Assembly: GCA_004017275.1 (NCBI GenBank)
Contig: SAKE01000001.1
Span: forward strand, 372,001-436,000
Source: Mesorhizobium sp.
GTDB taxonomy: Bacteria > Pseudomonadota > Alphaproteobacteria > Rhizobiales > Rhizobiaceae
Length of the DNA stretch: 64,000 nt
Direction: 5' to 3'
In this document: positions 28,133-36,584 of the stretch, in pieces
How positions within the stretch are numbered: the stretch's first letter is position 1
Layout: each line of letters starts with the position of its first letter
Notes under the pieces: model-generated
The model's database searches: none
Seen by the model: the letters and a program-made list of their open reading frames with translations, nothing else
What the model was told of the DNA's origin: nothing
Made by a program: the position numbers and the translations under genes

Positions 28133-29311
28133 TCAGACCGGCAACTTCGCCTTCAAGCTTGCGGCAGCCATCGCATAGCCGCCGGCGGCGCCATCTATGA
28201 AATGAACGTGATCGCGCTGCAGCGGTGAGGCGACGAGGCATGTCATCAAGGCCGATTTCTGGCGGTGCAGGCCATAGTTGCAGATGCCCGCCTCTTCCGC
28301 CTGTTTCAGCCGGTTCTCGATCCGTTGCAACACATCGGCGTCAACGTCGATGGTCATCTTCAAGCCGTCGTCGAATTTCCGGAAATCCGAATTGCTGGCC
28401 ACGTCGCGTTTGTAGATTTTCGGATCGAAACTGCCGATCGTCCAGCCATATCTATCGGTGACGGCCGTAAGCGTCATCAGGAACACTATCCACAGCTTCG
28501 ACAGCCACCGCCGTCCTGCCGGCGCCGTGGCGCGCGCCTCGATATCGAGGCCGGCGGGCAGCAAACTATAGTCCGGTCCGTTCACCGGCACCGGGTGGCC
28601 ATCGCGTTCCTGCCGGCCGGCAAGAGCGATGATGTCGGAAGCCAGAAACTGAAAAGCGCGCAAGTCGCGCGACGCCCCCGGTATGGCTATGATCGAGACG
28701 ATTTCGCCATGCCGGGTTTCGATCGGGTTCCAGCGGCAGGAGAGGCCGGTCAGGTCCGGCCGCGCGCCGGCCGGCGCAGGATCGATGCGGTAGCGCCCCG
28801 CTTTCATCTCGGTTTCCGCCCAACTGCCGCCACCGCCGGCGAACATGGCATAGAAGACCGCATCGGAGGCTTGGAACCTTGCCACGCGAACGTCGAGGCC
28901 TTGTGCTCTTATATCCTTTATCGGCACGATTGCGGCACGCAAGGTCAGGTCCAGTTCTTCCGCCACCCATCTCTGGACAGCCGCCAGCGCGTTGCGGGTG
29001 ATCTCCAACGCCGAGCCGGGAAACGCCACGAGCGCGCCGTCGCCGCCGAAGACAAAGGGAAGATCTTGCCGACCCAGCGCATTGAGCAGCGCCGAAATGA
29101 CGCTGGCGCCGGCCATATTGACGGTTTTATAGCGCCCAGCCTCGATCGCCTTGGTCGAGCCGATGATGTCGGCGGTGGCCAGCGCCCAACCATCGGGGAG
29201 GGGGCGATAGTTGTCGATATCGGCAACGCTTTCGAACTTTGCGAAGACCGGCAGAGAAGCGACAAACGGGTCGGATGGGACAGCTGTTTCCATGAGCATC
29301 AGATAGCACAT
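28133..29311 (-). CDS. DUF3095 protein with cyclase-like core
   Basis: 392 residues. The sequence from about 40 to 100 repeats the layout of a class III cyclase core: TADIIGSTKAI carries Asp48 where the first metal Asp sits, and FVFGGDGALVAFP carries Asp91 at the second. The adenine-selecting Lys and the Asn/Arg pair are not recognisable, and a C-terminal half of unknown role follows. The start is uncertain (ATG at 29311, 29299 or 29293, none with a clear ribosome site). It is divergent from the first glycosyltransferase gene across a 74-base gap. Confidence 0.85.
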   Translation of the reverse strand: MCYLMLMETAVPSDPFVASLPVFAKFESVADIDNYRPLPDGWALATADIIGSTKAIEAGRYKTVNMAGASVISALLNALGRQDLPFVFGGDGALVAFPGSALEITRNALAAVQRWVAEELDLTLRAAIVPIKDIRAQGLDVRVARFQASDAVFYAMFAGGGGSWAETEMKAGRYRIDPAPAGARPDLTGLSCRWNPIETRHGEIVSIIAIPGASRDLRAFQFLASDIIALAGRQERDGHPVPVNGPDYSLLPAGLDIEARATAPAGRRWLSKLWIVFLMTLTAVTDRYGWTIGSFDPKIYKRDVASNSDFRKFDDGLKMTIDVDADVLQRIENRLKQAEEAGICNYGLHRQKSALMTCLVASPLQRDHVHFIDGAAGGYAMAAASLKAKLPV

Positions 29312-29385
29312 TCCACTGCTTGAAGGTGAAGTCGATCATGCTTCGAAATTGACTTGCGCGTGCTTTCCGATGATAGGGTCCGGTA

Positions 29386-30474
29386 ATGCGAATTGCCTTC
29401 TACGCGCCGCTGAAGTCACCCAATCATCCCGTTGCCTCCGGCGACCGCCAGATGGCACGCACGCTGGTCAAGGCGCTGGGGCATGGCGGGCATAGCGTCG
29501 AACTGGCATCCGAATTGCGCTTCTATCTACGCGAACCGGAGCCGAAAAGTTTCGATGCGCTTAAGATCGAGGCCCGAGAGGAAGCCGCGCGGCTGACGAG
29601 GCTTTGGGATCGTGACGGCAGGCCCGATCTCTGGTTCTGCTATCATCCCTATTACAAAGCGCCCGACCTGATCGGACCCGAGATGGCGTCGGCCTTTGCT
29701 ATTCCCTATGTGACAGCGGAAGCCTCCTATTCGAGGCGGCGCAACGCCGGTTTGTGGGCCGATACGCAAGCGTTGGTTGTGCGAGCCGTCGAACAGGCGG
29801 CCCTGAACATCTGCTTCACGCAAAGGGATCGTCAGGGACTGACAAATGCGATTCCCGACGCCGTTCTTGGTATGCTTTCGCCCTTCATCGACACATCGGT
29901 ATTCCGGGAGATGCCGGCACGAGGTTGTCCGACGCGCCTCGTTACCGTTGCCATGATGCGCCCGGGCGACAAAATCGAAAGCTATCGCATGCTGGCCCAA
30001 GCGCTCGGCCTGATCGGCCATCTGCCCTGGACCCTGTCGGTCGTCGGCGACGGGCCTGCCCATGCCGAGGTCAAGGCGCAATTCGCCGGCTTTCCCGCCG
30101 ACCGTATCGAATGGCTTGGCGCGATTGAGCCGGCCGCCGTGCCGGATGTCCTCTACGGTGGGGGAATTTACGTCTGGCCGGGTTACGGCGAGGCCTATGG
30201 CGTTGCTTATCTTGAAGCACAGGCCGCCGGCCTTCCGGTGGTGGCTCAGGACATCGCCGGTGTGCCGGAGGTCGTGCGCGATGGTCAGACCGGGTTTCTC
30301 ACCCCGCCGAGCGATGTGGCGGCGTTCGCTTCTGCAATTGAAAGGCTTCTGACCCGTAACGACGAAAGAACCATCATGGCCGCGGAAGCCAGACGCTTCA
30401 TACTCGAAGAACGTTCCCTCGGCGTCGCAGCGGCGCGTCTGGCCGAACTTCTTCCGAAGGTCTCGGTTTCATGA
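29386..30474 (+). CDS. GT4-family glycosyltransferase
   Basis: 362 residues with a GT-B fold. The C-terminal half has the GT4 signature: EAYGVAYLEAQAAGLPVVA gives the Ex7E donor-site motif, and the segment VVGDGPAHAEV marks the second Rossmann domain. It transfers a sugar from a nucleotide donor to an acceptor that cannot be named from sequence. The stop overlaps the deacetylase start by four bases (ATGA), so both are co-translated. The upstream gap is shared with the divergent DUF3095 gene. Confidence 0.9.
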   Translation: MRIAFYAPLKSPNHPVASGDRQMARTLVKALGHGGHSVELASELRFYLREPEPKSFDALKIEAREEAARLTRLWDRDGRPDLWFCYHPYYKAPDLIGPEMASAFAIPYVTAEASYSRRRNAGLWADTQALVVRAVEQAALNICFTQRDRQGLTNAIPDAVLGMLSPFIDTSVFREMPARGCPTRLVTVAMMRPGDKIESYRMLAQALGLIGHLPWTLSVVGDGPAHAEVKAQFAGFPADRIEWLGAIEPAAVPDVLYGGGIYVWPGYGEAYGVAYLEAQAAGLPVVAQDIAGVPEVVRDGQTGFLTPPSDVAAFASAIERLLTRNDERTIMAAEARRFILEERSLGVAAARLAELLPKVSVS

Positions 30475-31232
30475 CATCCGATCAGATCTGGCAGCCCTTG
30501 GTGGAAGAACTGGCACGCCGGCAACGGGCGGGTCGTAAGGCAGAGTTCTGGCTGCGCGATGACGACGCCGTGGATCCGACGCCCGCACTTGATCGGCTGC
30601 TCGACCTCACCAGGGAATTCGCGGTTCCGGTCACTCTGGCCGTCATTCCGGCCCTGACTGATGAGAAGCTTGTCGTCCGGCTTGATGACGCGCCGCATGC
30701 CACGGTCGCCATCCATGGCTGGATGCACCGAAATCATGCGCCCGAGGGCCAGAAAAAGCAGGAACTCGGCGCGCATCGGCCACGCGAGGCAGTGCTCGGT
30801 GATCTGGCTCGCGGGCTGTCGCACGTAACCGAACTGCACGGCGCGCGGACCGTTTCGATGCTGGTGCCCCCCTGGAACAGGATCGACGCTGGCTTGGTAT
30901 CCGACCTTGGATCGATAGGATTTGCGGCATTGTCAGTCTATGGACCGCCGAAGCCGGCTTCACTGGCGATCATCAACAGCAATGTCGACATCATGGATTG
31001 GCATGGCACGCGCGGCTGCCGCGATCATGGCCTGTTGGTCCAGGCTATCATCGCGCACTTGCAGCATGCATTCGACGGCGAACCGGTAGGCCTGCTCACC
31101 CACCATCTTGTACATGATGAATCGGCCTGGCTTTTCCTCGAACGGCTGTTCGCAGTCACTGCGCGGACTGAATCCTGCGCATGGCTTCCGATCAGGACAT
31201 TGATCGGGCGCCGCGCGGATAGAGGAAAATAG
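30471..31232 (+). CDS. Polysaccharide deacetylase (NodB-like fold)
   Basis: 253 residues. WLRDDD at 28-32 gives the catalytic Asp and metal Asp, and HGWMHRNH (His82, His86, His89) gives the metal-binding HxxxH of the carbohydrate esterase family 4 fold. PPWNR fits the third motif. It probably removes acetyl groups from a polymer or lipid-linked sugar. No signal peptide, so it would act in the cytoplasm, on a precursor rather than on exported polymer. Coupled to the glycosyltransferase by ATGA overlap. Confidence 0.87.
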   Translation: MTSDQIWQPLVEELARRQRAGRKAEFWLRDDDAVDPTPALDRLLDLTREFAVPVTLAVIPALTDEKLVVRLDDAPHATVAIHGWMHRNHAPEGQKKQELGAHRPREAVLGDLARGLSHVTELHGARTVSMLVPPWNRIDAGLVSDLGSIGFAALSVYGPPKPASLAIINSNVDIMDWHGTRGCRDHGLLVQAIIAHLQHAFDGEPVGLLTHHLVHDESAWLFLERLFAVTARTESCAWLPIRTLIGRRADRGK

Positions 31233-31233
31233 C

Positions 31234-32088
31234 TCAGCGCTTTTTGTGCGGTGGGACTGGAAATTCGAGCGTCTGGCCATCGCGCGCGGCAAAAGCGCCG
31301 GCAAACCTATCTTTGGCCAGTTTCTCGATCCCGTCCAGCTCATCGTCGGTGCGTGACGGATCATGGTGAAACAACGCGAGCCCTCGCGCACCGGCCGCCT
31401 CACAGAGCTTGACGCCCTGTTGCCATGTCGAGTGGCCGTTACCGCGGCGGCGTTCCATTTCCTCCTCGGTGTAGGTGCAGTCGTAGATGACGAGGTCGGC
31501 ATCTTCGATCAGGCCGAGCACCGCCTGATCGAGTTTGTCGGGCTCGTGCTCAGTGTCTGTGATCACCGCCACGATACGGCCGCCCCATTCGACCCGGTAA
31601 CCGATGCAGCCGCCCGGATGGACAAGACTGCCGGTTCGGACCACCACCCCTTCGCGCGGCCGAAGCACGTCTCCGGCGACGAAATCGCGGCAGTCGAGGC
31701 TTGCCTTGCAGACCTCCAGTTTCACCGGAAACCACGGCGGCCGCATGAACTCATCGATCATCTGCCGGGTCGTCATACGTCCTGCAAGATGTCCGGACCA
31801 AAGCGTAACCTTGACGCTCCGGTCATAGATCGGCACAAAAAACGGCAGCCCGATGATGTGATCGTAGTGGCAATGAGTGAAAAGTAGGTCGAAATCGGTC
31901 ACGCCCGACGTCCGAAGCGCCCCGCCGGCAGGCTGTAGGCCAGAGCCCGCGTCGAACAGAAGCGTATGCTTACCGCATCGCATCTCAATGCAGCTTGTGT
32001 TGCCGCCATAGCGAGAGAATTCTGGCCCAGACACCGGAATGCTGCCGCGCACACCCCAAAACCTGACCAGGAAAACGTCGTCGTCCAT
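31234..32088 (-). CDS. MBL-fold metallo-hydrolase, possible cyclic-nucleotide phosphodiesterase
   Basis: 284 residues from ATG 32088. WGVRGSIPVSG and YGGNTS mark the N-terminal strand pair of a widespread MBL branch often annotated as class II cAMP phosphodiesterase-like. His72, His74, Asp76 and His77 (THCHYDH) bind the two metals, with a later ITDTEH Asp and a C-terminal FHHDP His. The substrate is unproven. It is convergent with the deacetylase gene, with stops two bases apart, and lies downstream of the CNBD gene on the same strand. Confidence 0.85.
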   Translation of the reverse strand: MDDDVFLVRFWGVRGSIPVSGPEFSRYGGNTSCIEMRCGKHTLLFDAGSGLQPAGGALRTSGVTDFDLLFTHCHYDHIIGLPFFVPIYDRSVKVTLWSGHLAGRMTTRQMIDEFMRPPWFPVKLEVCKASLDCRDFVAGDVLRPREGVVVRTGSLVHPGGCIGYRVEWGGRIVAVITDTEHEPDKLDQAVLGLIEDADLVIYDCTYTEEEMERRRGNGHSTWQQGVKLCEAAGARGLALFHHDPSRTDDELDGIEKLAKDRFAGAFAARDGQTLEFPVPPHKKR

Positions 32089-32138
32089 GGTAGCCCCTTC
32101 GCAGTCCCGTCGCTCATCGTAGCCAAACAACGGCTGCT

Positions 32139-32173
32139 AGAGCAATTCCAGGAAAAGTGTGAACCGGTTTTCC
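32139..32173 (+). repeat. 35-base dispersed repeat, copy 2
   Basis: Identical to 17954-17988 over 35 bases. It lies in the gap between the CNBD gene and the MBL gene, so it could affect their co-transcription. Weaker CTAGAGCAA starts of the same style occur near 24762 and 32761. Confidence 0.85.
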
Positions 32174-32278
32174 GTCCGGAATTGCGTCAAACAAGAGGCG
32201 AGACAGGCTTCCTCCGGTGACCTTCTCAGCAAGAGCCCAGTGCTATCACGACGGCGAGGATCGACCGCACGTCATTCG

Positions 32279-32728
32279 CTATTTGGCGCTTCGTGCGTCG
32301 ATTAGATCCGCAGTCGTATGGCTTAGGCGATCGGCAAGAACCCGCAATATCTCGATAGTCATTTCCGGGGACTCCTTCATAAGCCTCAGGAAATGATCCT
32401 TGCGGATTCTCAAGACTTCCAGCGGACTTGCCGCTCTGACGGTGGCAGTGCGGGAGCTGTTGCACAGTATGGCGATCTCGCCAACAATCGAATTTGGCAC
32501 CATTTCGGCAACTTTTATCGGTCCGCTGTCGGAATCGACCAGAATATCTGCCCTGCCTGAAAGGATGACATAGGCGGCATCTCCCTCGTCGCCCTGCCGG
32601 AAAAGGATCTGGCCGGCGCTGTAGCTCACGCGATCGGATGTGAACGCAAGCAGCTTGAGCTTTGTCAACTCGATCCCAGAAAACAAGGGAACGCGTTGCA
32701 GCATTCCAACTTCATCCTTGAGCAGCAT
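32279..32728 (-). CDS. Stand-alone cyclic-nucleotide-binding domain protein
   Basis: 149 residues from ATG 32728, with GAGG nine bases upstream; TTG at 32743 is less likely. It is a single CNBD: the beta-barrel IFRQGDEGDAAYVILSGRADI-type core (about 40-62) and a phosphate-binding cassette at 83-95 with Glu84 for the ribose and Arg93 for the cyclic phosphate, both retained. No HTH or channel domain follows, so it is not a Crp-type regulator. It sits directly downstream of the degenerate ABC gene, 94 bases away on the same strand, and may be a cNMP-responsive regulatory subunit of it (inference). Confidence 0.9.
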   Translation of the reverse strand: MLLKDEVGMLQRVPLFSGIELTKLKLLAFTSDRVSYSAGQILFRQGDEGDAAYVILSGRADILVDSDSGPIKVAEMVPNSIVGEIAILCNSSRTATVRAASPLEVLRIRKDHFLRLMKESPEMTIEILRVLADRLSHTTADLIDARSAK

Positions 32729-32822
32729 TGTCGCAAACCTCAAAATTCGCGTTTGCCAGACTAGAGCAACGGACGCCCAGATGGAATCAATTCCGTCTCC
32801 GGGATGACGAGACGTCGTCGCT

Positions 32823-35537
32823 CTACGACACCAGTTCCTTGAAGATACCGTTCTCTGCCAAAAGTGTCTCGTGTGTTCCGTCTTCCACCAATTGACCTGA
32901 GTCGAAGACGATAACGCGATCGAACATCTCCGCCATTGCCGGGTTCGTTACGACCCACACAATTGCCGGCGAATGGCCGTCGCGCCTGGCTTCCTGGAGT
33001 ACGTTTCGCAGCACCTTATCCTGCATGCGTTGGTCGAGCGCCGACAGCGGCCGGTTGAGAATGAGAAAATCAGGACGCTTGAGCAGGGCTCGGGCAACAT
33101 CGAGCTTCTGTCGCTGTCCACCGGTCAGTCGTCTGCCGCCGGCGCCGACGTTGAAATCCAGGCCGACATTCAAAAGTTCGCCATAAAGCCCCAGTTCGTC
33201 GAGAATGTCGTAGAGGATGGAGCGTATGCGGTCCGGCGCGTCGGGATGATTATTGCCCACACGCCCGAACAAGACATTATCCATGACGGTGGCCGCGGCA
33301 ATGTATTTGGCAGGATCATACCGTTCGATCGCATTTTGCAGCTCAGGCGGCAGGTTTTCATAGAACCGGTTGCGTGCAGCGACGATCTTGCTCATCAGCT
33401 CGTCGCTCAGCAGACCGAAGCGGTGCCGGGGCTCGATATAGGCGAAGCTCAAGCTAACGATCATGGCGCGGTCGTTCTCCGAAACCGCCTCGTAGGGTCG
33501 GTTCTTGAGCCGTTGCAGCAAGGTTTCGTAGGCGGGTATCTCCTCGGCGCTCATGAAGGCGAGCTGCTGGAAGAACTGGTGATCGGGCGGCAGGTCGGCA
33601 AACAGCTCGATCGCCTGTTCGGCAATCTCCATGCCCATTCCGTAGAGGGTGCGGTCGAGGCCGGCTTGCTTCAGCACAGAGGCAAAATAGGGGTTGGCCG
33701 CAAGGACCCTGTCGGCCAGTTCGGGGCCGGCGGCAGCGCCGAAGAGCAGGTTTTGGCCGATCGTCGCTTCCTTGTTGTAGGCACCCGGTTCGAAAGGAAC
33801 CACCAGTCCGCTCAGCCCCTCCTGTTCAAGCCGGGTTCGCAGCGCCGCACGCAGCTCGACGATCCGCCTGGCAAGCTCCGTGTGACGCGTCAGGTCGGCC
33901 GAAGAGCGCAAGCCGAGATCCAGAATGTCGCGCGACAGAACAACCGCGTCGAGCACCCGACGCACCGCTTCAAAGAGGTCGTGCGGCCCGGTGGCGCCGG
34001 CGGAAGCATAGTTGATCCAGTCGCTGCGGATATCAAGATCCGGATTGCCCGACCGGCGCGCCTCGTCGATGTTCCAGCGGTGCTGGTCTGCCGCGGCACC
34101 GTCATAAGTCACCGATGTCAGCGGCGCATGCTTTAACCCGTAGAGCAGGTTATCGCGGAGGCTTGCCTGGAACAGGAAAACATCCGACGAGGCATAGGAC
34201 ATCCGCCGGCCGGTCACTGCTTCGGGGAGTTCAAGCAGGTCATCGGCGCCCGAAGCGATCCTTCCGCTGTCCGGCCAGTTCAGCCGCGCGAAGGCTTCAG
34301 CAAGTGCTTCCGCTCCACCTGTTGCGGTACTGACCAGCGCCACCGTCTCACCCGGCTTGACCTGGAGGGAGATACGGTTGAGAAGCATTGCACCGCCATC
34401 GTCTGTTATGGACAGACCGATCGCCGACAGAGGGTTGGTCATCGGATCGGGATCGTCGATCGTCAACGCCCCGATTCTAGGTGCGATGAGACCCTCCACG
34501 GTGAACTGTTCAACGACCTGCTGATATTTGACCTGGACATCCTGCCGATCCTGGTCCCAGTCGATCAGTTCCTTCATCGGTCCGGGCAGATCCTTGTAGG
34601 CGCCGATCACGGCCACGAGCTGGCCGACGTCCAGCCGACCCTGGATGACCAGGTACCCGCCGACCATGTAGAACAGAAAGGGCGTGACCTGCGCGAGAAA
34701 ATTGTTGAGGAACTTTACCATGAATTTCCATTGGTAAAGATCGAAGCGGATCTTGAAGATGAGCCCGAGCCGGGCGGCTATGTCGGCGCGCTCATAGTTT
34801 GATGTGTCGTGGACGTGAACCGCGCCGATGCCGTCGACGATTTCGCCAACCCGGCCCGAAAGTGCGCGCGCCGTCAATTGCCGTTGGCGCCCGAGCACGA
34901 TCAGCCGCCGCCGCATTCGCGGGATGAGCACGATTTGGATTACCACGATCACGACCGCTATCATTCCGAGCCAGATGTTCTGGACCATGATGAACAGCAT
35001 GGCCGTCAGCGCCTGGCCGCCGAGCAGTACCGGCTGCAGGAAGGCGTCGCCGATAAAGCCGCCCAGCGGCTCCACCTCGTCCTTCACCATGGTCGCCACT
35101 TCGGCGGATTTCACCCGCTTGAAGTAAACTGGCGGAAACCGCAGCACACGATCGACCAGATCGAAGCGGATACGCCGCAACATGCGTTCGCCGAGACGGC
35201 CCTTGTAGGTGTTGATGTAGAGTTTGAACAGGCCGTTGATGACGACCAGCAAGAGGAACACAAGGCTCAGGGCAAACAGCGTCGCCTTGCGGCCAAGCTG
35301 AAAACCGGAGAAGAACAGGACCTCGCCAATGAACGGCAGGTTATAGTGCAGCCTCATGAATGGCTGCGTCGCGCCCGGTTGCTCGAAGCCCCTGCCTTGG
35401 ATAGGGCCGTTGACGATCAGCTTCGGCAGGTCGAAGGACATAAAATACGGGATCATCGAAAGCACGACGATCATCAATATCCAGAGCTGCTGCTTCTTGG
35501 TGTGCTTCCAGATATAGCGGGCTAGGCTGGGTTCCAT
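32823..35537 (-). CDS. ABC exporter-like protein with degenerate ATPase and large insert
   Basis: 904 residues from ATG 35537 (frame open to 35744). Residues 15-345 form an ABC type 1 exporter transmembrane domain. The NBD region has LNRISLQVKPGETVALVSTATGG at 386-408, where the Walker A Lys is missing; an intact-looking LTGGQRQ signature at 804-810; a Walker B ending LILNRPLSALD at 825-835, with Asn and Arg in place of the Asp-Glu pair; and VVTN in place of the H-loop His. An unusual 300-residue insert separates Walker A from the signature, and NLLYG/NLLFG/NVLFG occurs three times (463, 596, 754). ATP hydrolysis is unlikely. Glycan neighbours suggest an export or regulatory role. Confidence 0.9.
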   Translation of the reverse strand: MEPSLARYIWKHTKKQQLWILMIVVLSMIPYFMSFDLPKLIVNGPIQGRGFEQPGATQPFMRLHYNLPFIGEVLFFSGFQLGRKATLFALSLVFLLLVVINGLFKLYINTYKGRLGERMLRRIRFDLVDRVLRFPPVYFKRVKSAEVATMVKDEVEPLGGFIGDAFLQPVLLGGQALTAMLFIMVQNIWLGMIAVVIVVIQIVLIPRMRRRLIVLGRQRQLTARALSGRVGEIVDGIGAVHVHDTSNYERADIAARLGLIFKIRFDLYQWKFMVKFLNNFLAQVTPFLFYMVGGYLVIQGRLDVGQLVAVIGAYKDLPGPMKELIDWDQDRQDVQVKYQQVVEQFTVEGLIAPRIGALTIDDPDPMTNPLSAIGLSITDDGGAMLLNRISLQVKPGETVALVSTATGGAEALAEAFARLNWPDSGRIASGADDLLELPEAVTGRRMSYASSDVFLFQASLRDNLLYGLKHAPLTSVTYDGAAADQHRWNIDEARRSGNPDLDIRSDWINYASAGATGPHDLFEAVRRVLDAVVLSRDILDLGLRSSADLTRHTELARRIVELRAALRTRLEQEGLSGLVVPFEPGAYNKEATIGQNLLFGAAAGPELADRVLAANPYFASVLKQAGLDRTLYGMGMEIAEQAIELFADLPPDHQFFQQLAFMSAEEIPAYETLLQRLKNRPYEAVSENDRAMIVSLSFAYIEPRHRFGLLSDELMSKIVAARNRFYENLPPELQNAIERYDPAKYIAAATVMDNVLFGRVGNNHPDAPDRIRSILYDILDELGLYGELLNVGLDFNVGAGGRRLTGGQRQKLDVARALLKRPDFLILNRPLSALDQRMQDKVLRNVLQEARRDGHSPAIVWVVTNPAMAEMFDRVIVFDSGQLVEDGTHETLLAENGIFKELVS

Positions 35538-35772
35538 ATGCGACTGTGCACCCTTCAGTTGGAAGGATGCGGGATGGAAAAGCAGCTGCTGGCGCATGGC
35601 GTATCGGGGATTTCTTCGTCGCCAACGACAAGCTCGAAGCTGCAGTGCACGGAGGACGCCGATGGTCCGGACAGACGAAACCGGCTCTCTCCGGCACCGG
35701 GCAATGGCGAAGCGGCTAGCAGCATAATCACATCCGCGGATCAAACGGCGTTGCGGGGGGCAAGATTACGTT

Positions 35773-36480
35773 GTGTCGCCCGAAATCCCACCATACAAGA
35801 CGAATATGATGGATGTCACGCAACCACGCAATGCCGGCATGGACTGGCACGAGCAAGCCCTGGATCTCACGCGGGGAATTGCTGCCTATGTCAACCATCC
35901 TCTCGTGGCAGGGCTGGCGCGCGTCATCGCCAAGCATCCGACGGCCGATATCGCCAACGCCTTCAACCACAAGCAGGTCGCCTGCAAGATGTGGGCGCTC
36001 GACAAGCTGTTCGAAAGCTGCGGCGGCCGTTTCGCGCGCATATGGGTTCTGGGTGGTTGGTACGGCGTATTGCCGGCAATGCTTTTCAACGACGCCCGCT
36101 TCGACATCGCGGCGCTCGATAGCATCGACATCGATCCCGAAGTCGCGCCGGTCGCCCGGACCCTCAACCGGGAAGCCGGCGACCGGTTCCGGGCGCTGAC
36201 GGCTGATATGTACGCACTCGACTATGCGGCCGGGCGGCCCGACCTGACGGTCAATACGAGCTGCGAACACATAGCCGATCTGCGCGCCTGGCTTGCTCTG
36301 CTTCCGCGGGGCGCGAATGTTCTGCTGCAGTCGAACGATTATTTCAGCGAGCCGACGCACATCAACTGCGTGGCTTCACTGGCAGCCTTCGAAGCAATGG
36401 CGTCGCTGCGGGAGGTGCGGTTCTCCGGCGAACTGCCGACAAAAAATTATACGCGCTTCATGCTGATTGGAACTGTTTGA
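35773..36480 (+). CDS. Class I SAM-dependent methyltransferase-like protein
   Basis: 235 residues from GTG 35773; ATG 35806 is the alternative. The layout IWVLGGWYGVLPAMLF (glycine motif), LDSIDIDPEVAPVAR (acidic ribose-binding Asp) and VNTSCEHI (motif 4 region) fits a Rossmann methyltransferase. LLPRGANVLLQSNDYF fits the later strands. The Gly-rich motif is GGWYG rather than the usual GxGxG. The substrate is unknown; it may modify a glycan or lipid in this locus. It is divergent from the ABC gene. Confidence 0.8.
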   Translation: MSPEIPPYKTNMMDVTQPRNAGMDWHEQALDLTRGIAAYVNHPLVAGLARVIAKHPTADIANAFNHKQVACKMWALDKLFESCGGRFARIWVLGGWYGVLPAMLFNDARFDIAALDSIDIDPEVAPVARTLNREAGDRFRALTADMYALDYAAGRPDLTVNTSCEHIADLRAWLALLPRGANVLLQSNDYFSEPTHINCVASLAAFEAMASLREVRFSGELPTKNYTRFMLIGTV

Positions 36481-36584
36481 AGCGCGTCGCGCGAATCTCC
36501 CCGGATGCGACGCGCTCAAGATCCATCGCCTGTTTGATCATAAGCTTTTGAAACCGGGTCCCATTTTCAGGGACCATGTTCGAT
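36481..36584 (+). repeat. Intergenic repeat with perfect hairpin overlapping a gene end
   Basis: AGCGCGTCGC (36481-36490) pairs with GCGACGCGCT (36507-36516). It is followed by a segment (to about 36584) resembling the rhizobial intergenic repeats that have GAAACCGGGTCCC-like cores. The segment runs into the 3' end of the glycosyltransferase gene below and supplies its last about 12 codons. The hairpin may also act as a bidirectional terminator between convergent genes. Confidence 0.5.
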
